This document shows, in pieces, positions 36,410 through 44,080 of a stretch of 64,000 nt of DNA. A program made the position numbers and the translations under genes. The stretch is taken from contig NZ_JAFRDR010000001.1 in the NCBI RefSeq assembly GCF_017377795.1, forward strand, positions 949,369-1,013,368. Direction: 5' to 3'. The DNA comes from Williamsia soli (GTDB lineage: Bacteria > Actinomycetota > Actinomycetes > Mycobacteriales > Mycobacteriaceae). The notes under the pieces were generated by a model. The model searched no databases. It saw only the letters and a program-made list of their open reading frames with translations, and had not been told where the DNA came from. Within the stretch, counting starts at the first letter, position 1; every line of letters begins with the position of its first letter.

Positions 36410-36526
36410 AAAATGTACATACTAACTTTTACGCGCACTACTTGCTATACCAGAGGAGCGAGAAGGGCTGGCTCCACGAATCACCACGATCACGCCGCCG
36501 AGTCTCACAGCACCGAGGAGGACGAC

Positions 36527-36904
36527 GTGAACGTGAAATCGGTTGAACAGTCGCAACGCCCTGGACACTTGGACGGTGCAGTGGTGGCCCTCGTGAGCGT
36601 GACCCCCGTCATGACGTGGGCGGGAGGTTTACTGCCTGCTGCTGACGCCGTGCTCTACACCCTGGCGGCAATCGTCTCGGTTGCTGCTCTGCTGCTCATC
36701 CAACTGAGCGTGGGACTGCGAGTGCAAGACGGAGCAGGCATCGGCATCGTGATCGTGCTCATTGGAGGTGTTGCGGCGTGGGCGGTAGCCATAGTGCTCA
36801 CGCTCTTGCGATCACCCATCGCGATACCCAGCACGATCGCAGCGATTCTGCTGTTGTCCCAGGCGCTCCGTGGGCCACTCGTGGACAGGCAGGCGCGAGT
36901 CTGA
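36527..36904 (+). CDS. Small polytopic membrane protein, likely HxlR target
   Basis: 125 residues from GTG 36527, with GAGGAGG upstream; longer in-frame starts lie inside the operator region. Four hydrophobic segments ('AVVALVSVTPVMTWAGGLL', 'LYTLAAIVSVAALLLIQL', 'IGIVIVLIGGVAAWAVAIVL', 'IAIPSTIAAILLLSQAL'). No family recognised. Confidence 0.7.
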   Translation: MNVKSVEQSQRPGHLDGAVVALVSVTPVMTWAGGLLPAADAVLYTLAAIVSVAALLLIQLSVGLRVQDGAGIGIVIVLIGGVAAWAVAIVLTLLRSPIAIPSTIAAILLLSQALRGPLVDRQARV

Positions 36905-37122
36905 CGTGACTGATGTTTGGTAGGCATTGATGGCGTGCTGCCTGGCGCGGTCGGAGTCCGGAGCGAGAATGCGTATTTCGTTACTCGCCTGGGCTCCGTC
37001 AACAAAACGACCAAAAGCCGAATTCCGGATGTTTTGCGAAACCGGACGTGCTGGTCTTTCTGTGGCGCAACGTATTCGGTACCGCCCAATCGCCAATTGG
37101 GTATGAGTCATAGTGTGCGTGT

Positions 37123-37623
37123 ATGTCTGATGGTGGGGGTCCTAAACGTTTGCGGACGTTGGGTGATGCGGCGTGGTGGGTGTTCATTGTTGCCAGCCTC
37201 ATTGCCGGCGGCGTGACATGGCTTGCCGGTGAGCGTTATGTGCCGTTCGTGCCTCCGTCCTTCGGAGCGGACGAGGTGGCGTATTCGGGTTCGTACTCCC
37301 GCCTGGACGGAGTGATGATGACGAAGGCCTACGTCTCGGACGAGACCACTAATTGGTGGCTGGAACCGGCGTTCTACTCGGTCGCCGCGTTTGTCGTCGT
37401 GGTCGCCGCAGCGTTGTGGGAAGCGTGCACCCATCGCGACGTGGTTACCGCCGCTGCGACCGTGACCGTTCCCTTCGCGGCGCTGGCGGTCCTGGGATTG
37501 GCAACACCTGGCGTAATATTCGATGACGACCTGAGCCCGGTTGTGACCTTGGCATTGGTGGTCGTTGCGGTGGGATTGCGGGGTTGGTGGCAAAGGACAG
37601 TGCCCCCGACGAGTGGGCAATGA
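37123..37623 (+). CDS. Membrane protein of unknown function
   Basis: 166 residues. One helix near residue 20-36, a roughly 50-residue external loop with several Tyr and Ser, then three more helices. Start ATG 37123, with no strong ribosome site. Upstream of a lipoprotein gene 39 bases away. Confidence 0.65.
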   Translation: MSDGGGPKRLRTLGDAAWWVFIVASLIAGGVTWLAGERYVPFVPPSFGADEVAYSGSYSRLDGVMMTKAYVSDETTNWWLEPAFYSVAAFVVVVAAALWEACTHRDVVTAAATVTVPFAALAVLGLATPGVIFDDDLSPVVTLALVVVAVGLRGWWQRTVPPTSGQ

Positions 37624-37662
37624 CATGTCCACCTGTATGACAGCATTTGGGGCTCAACGACT

Positions 37663-38241
37663 ATGCGAATGACGACGCTTCGCATCCCGCAGCTTGTGAC
37701 AGCGGCGGCACTGTTGCTGATGGTGGGTTGCGCCCAGTACGTCGACCTACCGCCGGCCACTGCAGTCCAATTGCAGACGCCTGCATGCACAGGTAACGAC
37801 CCACCTGACCCAGCGCGAGTACCCCTGGACTTTGCTCCCGTTGAGGCGTTGGTCTGCGGGGAGATGGGCAAAGGTGGTCCGCGCGACAATCCGGGCGATC
37901 AATACCTCGAGACAAGATATCGAGGCGAGTTCACGGTCGCAGTCGAGGCTCTCACAGGCAGAGATCGCAAGAAACAAACCTGCGACTACTCGCTTGTTGC
38001 CATGCCTGAACTCTGGCTGATCGACGCCAGCGGCGGTGGGCTGATTCCTCGCTACCCGCTCGACGAATGCGGCGGACCCACCCTCGACGCTCTGAAGGCC
38101 ATTCTTGAACTCCCGGTCTCACACAAGGAGCAACGTGTGGCACTGCCGGCACCGCTGGCTACCTCCCCAACACTGACCTTCCCGATTCCTTCCCCTGGTG
38201 ACGCGAATCCGCCACCATCCTCACCCTCACAGCCGCGCTGA
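37663..38241 (+). CDS. Lipoprotein of unknown function
   Basis: 192 residues from ATG 37663. The signal peptide ends with the lipobox 'LLMVGCAQY' (Cys at about 23). The mature part has four further Cys residues and a Pro/Ser-rich tail. It resembles small mycolata lipoproteins in general but no named family. Confidence 0.7.
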   Translation: MRMTTLRIPQLVTAAALLLMVGCAQYVDLPPATAVQLQTPACTGNDPPDPARVPLDFAPVEALVCGEMGKGGPRDNPGDQYLETRYRGEFTVAVEALTGRDRKKQTCDYSLVAMPELWLIDASGGGLIPRYPLDECGGPTLDALKAILELPVSHKEQRVALPAPLATSPTLTFPIPSPGDANPPPSSPSQPR

Positions 38242-38402
38242 GTCATTCGAGGCAGGCTTGAGCTCCCCGGGTGTCGAACGCGTGTCCTTGAGTCCATCCA
38301 ATTTTTGTCCATCAAAGGCCGAATGCCGGGTGCTGGCGACGTGGGCCCGAACGAGGATGAAGTAGGCATCGATGTGAGCAGCAGGAAAGAAGCATGGCAT
38401 AG

Positions 38403-38453
38403 GGCTGGATCTTCTCCTCGGACCGCCGGATGATCGGGCTGCAGTCGCTGTAA
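38403..38453 (+). pseudogene. 3' remnant of a PQQ-propeller gene
   Basis: The frame reads 'GWIFSSDRRMIGLQSL' and stop, almost identical to the last 16 residues of the propeller protein ending at 35380 ('GWIYSSDRRMIGLAPL'). A TAG stands immediately before it, so only the tail survives. Confidence 0.8.
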
Positions 38454-38474
38454 CTGTCAGTGTGAAGAGAAGAA

Positions 38475-38717
38475 CTATCGACCTCGCAGGGTCGCGACGA
38501 GTGATCCGCGGCTGGGTGCAGCGCTGTTGCGTGTCCGGGTGTCCCACTCGAACGTGTCGAACTGACTGCCGCAGTCACGCTCCTGACAGTCGTAACCCTG
38601 CACTGTGGGACCTGTGAAGAAGCTGGCGCCCCGATCGTCGTAGGCCACCTCGACCAGCACTTCACCGCCACAGTCAAGGCAGCGTTCGACGCTTCTCACG
38701 TAGTCATGATCGATCAT
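38475..38717 (-). CDS. Small zinc-ribbon-like protein
   Basis: 80 residues from ATG 38717. Two Cys pairs, 'CLDC' near residue 13 and 'CQERDC' near residue 44, could bind one zinc. The region between is beta-like ('GEVLVEVAYDDRGASFF'). No partner gene. Tentative. Confidence 0.5.
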   Translation of the reverse strand: MIDHDYVRSVERCLDCGGEVLVEVAYDDRGASFFTGPTVQGYDCQERDCGSQFDTFEWDTRTRNSAAPSRGSLVATLRGR

Positions 38718-39450
38718 GGCGGCGGCTCTCCCCAGTTCGTGAGCATGCCAGACGGTGCGGTGGCCCCAGGGTGTCGCTCCTGTTTCGGCGACTGAATCGG
38801 AGCAGCAGACTCATCTGAGAGCTCATCTCGCTCAAAGAATGAGCGAGAAGCAAGGTGCGTACATCGGAGGTCGGCATCGGCATGAACTGACCATTACTCA
38901 GGTTATCGTCAGGTCGTGGTGTCGCGTTACCTGCAAAGGTGACAACGTTTGTTGCTGAATAGGTGATTCGTTTCGCTAACGATTATCGACATCCAAGAAT
39001 TTATCCACCGGGCGAGACCTGATCGAACCTTAATCCGTTGCAGGACAACCCTCTGCGTGCTCATTCGCGCGCAGGGCGACGTCCCAGGGCGACCCTCCCT
39101 GGAATTTTATTGATGTTTCTCGATTGCGCATCCGCGGACCTCCGGGAGCGATACTTGACTTTAACGTGCATGAAGCGCCTACTGGGCTCAGGCGGTACAC
39201 ACCGACGGCTCCTTGGAAACTAGGGAAGCGTTGGTTTACCCCAGCTCTGGACCTCGCGGGGGGACATCCTTTTCGACTGCTTGGGTTAAGCGTCAGCTCT
39301 GTCTGTCCAATACGGTGCAGTCAGCAGTGTTCACGGACATGACCGAGCTGAAAATTCTGCGGAATATGTTGCAGAAGTGCAGATTCAACCCAAATCTCAT
39401 CACTCGGCGTGGTCGCCAAAGCAGATGTTCGATAGGACTGGTCCACGCGT
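38718..39450. other. Long gene-poor leader upstream of the ice-binding-fold gene
   Basis: No convincing coding sequence on either strand. It holds a perfect 9-bp inverted repeat TCTCGCTCA/TGAGCGAGA (38826-38848, 5-base loop), an AT-richer stretch around 38950-39010, and a region near 39195-39240 with GNRA-loop-like hairpin potential that I cannot assign to a riboswitch class. Confidence 0.6.
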
Positions 39451-40866
39451 ATGCGAAAAGCCACGCTCACGAAATTCAACCGTAATCCGCAGAACAAACG
39501 TACAAAGAGCTTGCTGATCGCCGCCACATCAGTTGGTGCGGTGTGCCTCGCGGCGATCACATTCACCGCCACCACCGCGTCTGCGGCAGCGGTCAATCCA
39601 GGTCTGGGGACCGCGACCAGCTTCGGCGTGTTGGCGGGCGCCGGCATCACGAATGCGGGGACCACAAACGTCGCCGGTGACATCGGCAGTCATCCGACCG
39701 GTTCCATCACCGGGCTCGGTCCGGGCGCCAATTCGATCAACTTTTCCGGGGTCAATCACGGAAACGACGAGGTGAGCCAGCGGGCGAAGCTCTCCGCCGA
39801 GAGCGCGTACGGCAATCTCGCGGGCCAGCAACCACCGATCGAAACGGCTGTCGAACTCGGCGGCCAGACTCTGGTGGGCGGCGTGTACAACTCCGGCGGA
39901 GCGTTGGGCCTCACCGGCACTCTCACGCTCGACGGAAAGAACAATCCGGATTCGGTGTGGGTCTTTCAAAGCGCCTCGACGCTCACCACAGCTGTGAACA
40001 GCTCGGTGTCATTGGTCAACGGCGCTCAGGCGTGCAACGTCTTTTGGCAGGTGAGCAGTTCAGCCACTCTCGGTTCCAATACTGACTTCGTCGGCAACAT
40101 CCTCGCCCGAGCCAGCATCAACGTCGGAACCGGTGCTGATATCGATGGCCGTCTGATAGCTCTGGATGGTTCAGTCACGCTGCTGGCCAACGACATTACA
40201 CGGTCGGCCTGCGCGCCGCCGATCACGACAACGACGGACGAGACGACTACAACGGACGAGACGACTACGACCGACGAGACGACTACGACCGACGAGACGA
40301 CTACGACCGACGAGACGACTACGACGGACGAGACGACTACGACGGACGAGACGACTACGACCGACGAGACGACTACGACCGACGAGACGACTACGACCGA
40401 CGAGACGACTACGACGGACGAGACGACTACGACGGACGAGACGACCACGACGGACGAGACGACCACGACCGACGAGACGACCACGACCGACGAAACAACC
40501 ACGACGGACGAGACAACCGACAGCACGATAACGAACGAGACCATTCCTACCGTGCCGACCACTGACGAGACCACCGTGCCGACGTTGCCGTCGATACCCG
40601 CTCTCCCGTCATTGCCGAACATTCCGGGTCTGCCGTCTATCCCAGGATTGCCGTCCACCCCAGGATTGCCGGGTACTACACAACCGGCACCTGAAGCCGG
40701 GCCGGCCATCACGCCGGAGGCGCCCTCACCAGGCAAGCAGGTTCCCAACGTGCCGCGCGGTTCAATCGACACCGGTGACGGCAGCGTCGTCGCACGCGCG
40801 ATACTCGATCCCCGGTGGCTCCGCCAACTCGGATACGCGACAACATGCACAGCTTGGGCGCGCTGA
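39451..40866 (+). CDS. DUF3494 ice-binding-fold surface protein with TTTTDE repeat stalk
   Basis: 471 residues. Sec signal peptide with a long basic N-region, ending near 'TASAAA' (about residue 47). The DUF3494 beta-helix domain spans about residues 50-255: 'SFGVLAGAGITNAGTTNVAGDIGSHP', 'GQTLVGGVYNSGGALGLTGTLTLDG', 'DSVWVFQSASTLTT' and 'VGNILARASINVGTGADIDGRLIA' regions. Next come 16 TTTTDE hexapeptides, then a Pro/Leu-rich stretch with 'LPGTT' at residues 406-410 and the tail 'GSIDTGDGS'. Members bind ice or act as adhesins. The stop overlaps the sortase start (TGATG), so it is the likely sortase substrate, although no membrane anchor follows the motif. Confidence 0.88.
   Translation: MRKATLTKFNRNPQNKRTKSLLIAATSVGAVCLAAITFTATTASAAAVNPGLGTATSFGVLAGAGITNAGTTNVAGDIGSHPTGSITGLGPGANSINFSGVNHGNDEVSQRAKLSAESAYGNLAGQQPPIETAVELGGQTLVGGVYNSGGALGLTGTLTLDGKNNPDSVWVFQSASTLTTAVNSSVSLVNGAQACNVFWQVSSSATLGSNTDFVGNILARASINVGTGADIDGRLIALDGSVTLLANDITRSACAPPITTTTDETTTTDETTTTDETTTTDETTTTDETTTTDETTTTDETTTTDETTTTDETTTTDETTTTDETTTTDETTTTDETTTTDETTTTDETTTTDETTDSTITNETIPTVPTTDETTVPTLPSIPALPSLPNIPGLPSIPGLPSTPGLPGTTQPAPEAGPAITPEAPSPGKQVPNVPRGSIDTGDGSVVARAILDPRWLRQLGYATTCTAWAR
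40225..40512 (+). repeat. Sixteen tandem 18-bp repeats encoding TTTTDE
   Basis: In-frame copies of an 18-bp unit (ACG/ACC-ACT/ACC-ACG-ACG/ACC-GAC-GAG pattern). Neighbouring units differ mainly at third positions. The count can easily vary between strains by slippage or recombination. Confidence 0.93.
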
Positions 40867-41510
40867 TGCGCACGTCGGCAACGGCCCCAAGGAAGTACGG
40901 CCTGCGGCCCGCCGGTCGTGTGGCGGCCCTCGTTGTCGCCATCCTGGCGGTACTGACGTTCGCGGTAAGCGGGTGCGCAAACGATGTGGCTTCGGACGTC
41001 GGCGAGGTGCCGATCTCAGAACTGGCCGTCGATCCGGCTGTCAGCAATGCAGGACTGACGAAGTCGGTACCGAGTCGGATCGAGATCCCCTCGATCGACG
41101 TGGACTCGCCGCTGATGGACCTGGGACTCGATGCCGATGGCGCCCTGCAGGTTCCGAAGGCGGGATTCCCCGCAGGCTGGTACACAGGAGCACCCACGCC
41201 CGGCGAGCAAGGGCCGTCCGTCATCGCCGGTCACGTCGACTGGGCCGGCGCGCCCGGGGTGTTCTATGAGCTCCGCAACCTGAAGCCGGGCGCTGAGATC
41301 GCCGTGACGCGGCAGGACGGCAGTATCGCGAAGTTCGAAGTCACTGAAGTGACAGCGTTCCCCAAGGACGAGTTTCCGACGGACCTGGTCTACGGCACCC
41401 TCGACTACGCGGGTCTGCGCCTGGTCACCTGCGGCGGCGCATTTGATGAAAACGCCGACAGCTACGACGACAACATCGTGGCATTCGCAAAATTGGTGGG
41501 TACGGGCTAA
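40866..41510 (+). CDS. Class F sortase
   Basis: 214 residues from ATG 40866, which overlaps the upstream stop. The N-terminus has a hydrophobic helix ending 'LTFAVSGCAND', which fits a lipobox (Cys about 37), so it may be lipid-anchored. Sortase core: 'RIEIPSIDVDSPLMDLGLDADG', catalytic His in 'SVIAGHVDW', catalytic Cys in 'LRLVTCGGAFD' and the class F ending 'YDDNIVAFAKL'. It should covalently attach a surface protein, most likely its upstream neighbour. Confidence 0.92.
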   Translation: MRTSATAPRKYGLRPAGRVAALVVAILAVLTFAVSGCANDVASDVGEVPISELAVDPAVSNAGLTKSVPSRIEIPSIDVDSPLMDLGLDADGALQVPKAGFPAGWYTGAPTPGEQGPSVIAGHVDWAGAPGVFYELRNLKPGAEIAVTRQDGSIAKFEVTEVTAFPKDEFPTDLVYGTLDYAGLRLVTCGGAFDENADSYDDNIVAFAKLVGTG

Positions 41511-41609
41511 TTAATTGTTCGGCTCGCCGAATTCTAGCGCGCGAATTTATTGGAGCGCAAAATCGGCGGGCTGAGAATTTATCTCCGGGAACAACTATTT
41601 TTCGAACAT

Positions 41610-41638
41610 GCTGTGTGCCAACATCGTTGGCACACAGC
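41610..41638. promoter_or_regulatory. 29-base near-perfect palindrome
   Basis: GCTGTGTGCCAAC (41610-41622), ATC, GTTGGCACACAGC (41626-41638): 13 bp without a mismatch. It lies 99 bases after the sortase stop and about 130 bases before the SipW operon, so it may be a terminator of the first unit or an operator for the second. No T-run of terminator length follows. Confidence 0.75.
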
Positions 41639-41770
41639 TTGGTTCGTTTATCAGCAGAAAACCACTACGTGGATCTTCTGTCCCAGAAACACACTTTCGT
41701 GTAACGATCTCCGCCCAATTGTCTATATGGTGATGTAACCCCCTGCACGGCGAAAAGAATTGAGAAATAA

Positions 41771-42319
41771 ATGAAGAAGCAAACAAAAGCAGCAGTGGCC
41801 GCCGGCGCAGGGGCTGTTCTCCTCCTGGGTGGTCTCGGCAGTTTGGCATTCTGGAATGACAGTGCCACCTCTCCCGGTGGGTCGATCAGCTCGGGCGAAC
41901 TGTCACTGGACGATTGCACCGGAGGTGGGGTCTGGACGGACGTGAACAACGACACCACGATCGCCAGTATTGCTGCGTTCCGCATCGTCCCGGGCGACGT
42001 CGTGTCGTACGCCTGCGAAACGGCGGTCAATGCCACCGGCGACAACCTGACTGCAACCCTGTCGGCCAATATCGGTGCAGTGACGGGCGACGCCGAGCTT
42101 CAGGCGGCGCTGAACCCGTCGGTCACCGCGACCGCCAACGGCGTTGACCTCCCGAGTGGCCCCGCCGGGGTGCAGATCACTCCCGCCGAAGTGTCACAAC
42201 CCATCACGGTCAATGTGACGATGACATTCGACCCGGCCACGGAGGGTCTCACAGCGCAGAATCAGACCGCCAACCTTGCGGAGACCACTCTGACCCTGCA
42301 ACAGAACGTCAACCCCTGA
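41771..42319 (+). CDS. SipW-dependent secreted protein, TasA/CalY-like (alternate signal peptide type)
   Basis: 182 residues. The N-terminus 'MKKQTKAAVAAGAGAVLLLGG' (about residues 1-21) continues into 'LAFWNDSATSPGGSISSGELSL'. This is the alternate-type signal peptide: the cleavage region is followed by W-x-D-x-A and a S-G-x-L-x-L strand. The mature part is all-beta and Thr/Ala-rich, with two Cys. Relatives form fibres or are matrix proteins in Bacillus. First gene of a five-gene operon; the next start is 3 bases after the stop. Confidence 0.85.
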   Translation: MKKQTKAAVAAGAGAVLLLGGLGSLAFWNDSATSPGGSISSGELSLDDCTGGGVWTDVNNDTTIASIAAFRIVPGDVVSYACETAVNATGDNLTATLSANIGAVTGDAELQAALNPSVTATANGVDLPSGPAGVQITPAEVSQPITVNVTMTFDPATEGLTAQNQTANLAETTLTLQQNVNP

Positions 42320-42322
42320 TCT

Positions 42323-42853
42323 ATGAAGAAGCTTTGGCTGAGCGCTGCGGTCGCCATCGCGATCACAGCGCTCGGCGTGATCTCAGCACAACAAACAGGT
42401 GCATCCTGGCGCGATCAGGAGCAGACCGGCAGCGCGACTGTCACCTCGGGCCAGCTGAGAATCCTGGCCGGTGGGTCCCAGAACTACGCCTGGAACGACT
42501 TCGGGGGCGCCGGTCTGGTCCCTGGTTCGGTGGTACAACGTCCGCTGACCATCTCGGTGGTCGGCGACACGAAGGCGGCTTACCGACTTGTGTCGGTGGT
42601 TCCCACCACGATTGATGTACCACTCACCTTCAGCGCGTCGGTTGTCAGCAGTGTCGCCGGCTGCCCGGCAAGTGGCAGTCCATCGGGTGTCGTCGCCGGG
42701 CCGTGGACGGTGTTTCCGGCACCGTCCACGGCACGAACGGTGCAGGCAAACACCTCGGAGGTCTGGTGTTTACGCGCAACTGTCGGTGCCGGCGCTTTGC
42801 AGAACAAGACCACCAAAGTCACCCTCAATTTTCGGGCGGATCAACAGCTATGA
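42323..42853 (+). CDS. SipW-dependent secreted protein, second substrate
   Basis: 176 residues. Short signal peptide ('MKKLWLSAAVAIAITALGV'), then 'GASWRDQEQTGSATVTSGQLRIL', the same W-R-D and T-S-G-x-L pattern as its neighbours. Two Cys in the beta-rich mature part. The stop overlaps the signal peptidase start (ATGA). Confidence 0.78.
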   Translation: MKKLWLSAAVAIAITALGVISAQQTGASWRDQEQTGSATVTSGQLRILAGGSQNYAWNDFGGAGLVPGSVVQRPLTISVVGDTKAAYRLVSVVPTTIDVPLTFSASVVSSVAGCPASGSPSGVVAGPWTVFPAPSTARTVQANTSEVWCLRATVGAGALQNKTTKVTLNFRADQQL

Positions 42854-43458
42854 CCGTATCTGTGTCAGTGGAGGAGTCCGCCGGACCTCTCTGGTGGGTC
42901 CGCACGGCTCTGTCGTGGGCGTTGCTGTTCGCCATGCTCGCGCTCCTCGTGATCACGTTCCTCATCCCGGCGGCCGGCAATGCCGAGCGGTTCACCGTGC
43001 TCACCGGGTCGATGCAGCCGACGTATCCGCCGGGAACGCTCATTGTCGTCAGACCGGCCGACGCCGACGACCTCCAGATCGGCGACGCCATCACTTACCA
43101 GCTGCAGACCGGCCGGCCGGCGGTGGTCACTCACCGGATCGTCGCCACGTCGCAGAACACGCTGGGTGAGCGCACCTACACCACGCAGGGTGACGCCAAC
43201 GACGTCCCGGATCCCAAACCGGTTGTGGTCGAGCAAATCCGAGGAGAGGTCTGGTACAGCATCCCCTACCTGGGACACGTCAACAATTGGTTGACCGGCC
43301 AACACCGCGCCTGGGTCATCGGTGCCATCGTCACGGGTCTGTTCTCCTACGCGATCGTGATGACCGGCGGAAGCATCCGGGACCGGCGGCGGAAGCGGCG
43401 CGAACCCGCGGACGAACGAGTCGTGAGAGAGGATTCGGATCATGGCGCCCGGCGCTGA
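42850..43458 (+). CDS. sipW: SipW-type signal peptidase I
   Basis: 202 residues from ATG 42850. N-terminal helix about residues 18-40; catalytic Ser54 in 'LTGSMQPTYPPG'. His95 in 'VVTHRIV' replaces the general-base Lys, as in the SipW/eukaryotic-archaeal type. 'GDAITYQLQTG' and 'TTQGDANDVPDPKPV' form the remaining boxes. A C-terminal helix (about 164-184) and a basic tail follow. It processes the adjacent atypical signal peptides. Overlaps the next gene by 17 bases. Confidence 0.9.
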   Translation: MTVSVSVEESAGPLWWVRTALSWALLFAMLALLVITFLIPAAGNAERFTVLTGSMQPTYPPGTLIVVRPADADDLQIGDAITYQLQTGRPAVVTHRIVATSQNTLGERTYTTQGDANDVPDPKPVVVEQIRGEVWYSIPYLGHVNNWLTGQHRAWVIGAIVTGLFSYAIVMTGGSIRDRRRKRREPADERVVREDSDHGARR

Positions 43459-44080
43459 CTGGACCGCCGTCCGAACTGCGTTCATGGGGTCGCTCGGGGT
43501 TCGAGTGCGCGCGATCCTGGCCCTGGGCATCGTCTTGGGACTCGGAGCCGTCGGGACGATGGCGTTGTGGAGCAACTCCGCCGGCGCCACCTCCGGCGAC
43601 TTCAAGACCGGCGTGGTGGACCTTCGTGTCAACGGGGTCAAGAGTTACACGTTCAGCGGTGCCACGGGTCTGAGCATGACCAACATGCTGCCCGGCGACA
43701 GCAGGGCAGCGACGTTGCAAGTACAGAACACCCTGTCGACGCTTCCGCTGATCTACACCATGACGGCCCGCACTGCCGCAGGAAGTCCGGCGCTCACCAA
43801 CTTCCTTCGGATGGCCGTATTCGCCAGTAGCGCACCGACAAACGGCACAACCAACGGCTTGGCCACGGGAAGTTGCGGCGGCCCGCAACTCGGAACTGCA
43901 ATGCTGCAGGCCGCGGCTACGGTCCCGGTCATCACCGCGGCCCAGCCGCTGGGTACAACCGCTGAAACGAACACGCAGAACCTCTGCTTCGTGGTCACCC
44001 TCGTCCCGGCGACGCCGCTGAGCGTGCAATCTCAGACCCTGCAATCGGTGACCCTGACCTTCAATGCGACGACAACATGA
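43442..44080 (+). CDS. SipW-dependent secreted protein, third substrate
   Basis: 212 residues. Hydrophobic leader ('ILALGIVLGLGAVGTMALW'), then 'WSNSAGATSGDFKTGVVDLRV', the conserved post-cleavage pattern. The mature part has 'MTNMLPGDSRAATLQVQNT', typical of the TasA/CalY beta sandwich ('lxPGdxxxxxlxVxN'). Two Cys. Coupled to both neighbours. Confidence 0.82.
   Translation: MAPGADWTAVRTAFMGSLGVRVRAILALGIVLGLGAVGTMALWSNSAGATSGDFKTGVVDLRVNGVKSYTFSGATGLSMTNMLPGDSRAATLQVQNTLSTLPLIYTMTARTAAGSPALTNFLRMAVFASSAPTNGTTNGLATGSCGGPQLGTAMLQAAATVPVITAAQPLGTTAETNTQNLCFVVTLVPATPLSVQSQTLQSVTLTFNATTT

Noticed and set aside
38755..38958. A 67-codon plus-strand frame.
   Set aside because: No ribosome site, no helix or motif, crosses a palindrome, and composition does not look coding.
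39195..39300. Riboswitch-like leader (c-di-GMP-I or c-di-AMP) before the ice-binding-fold gene.
   Set aside because: A GAAA-type loop and a GGG-x-GCG string recall c-di-GMP-I, but the conserved core and second helix could not be placed. A covariance-model search would decide.
40225..40512. Possible CRISPR array.
   Set aside because: Units are contiguous 18-mers in a coding frame, without spacers, and no cas genes are present.
40026..40850. Minus-strand frame with repeated VVVVSS units.
   Set aside because: It is only the complement of the TTTTDE repeats; no promoter or start context.
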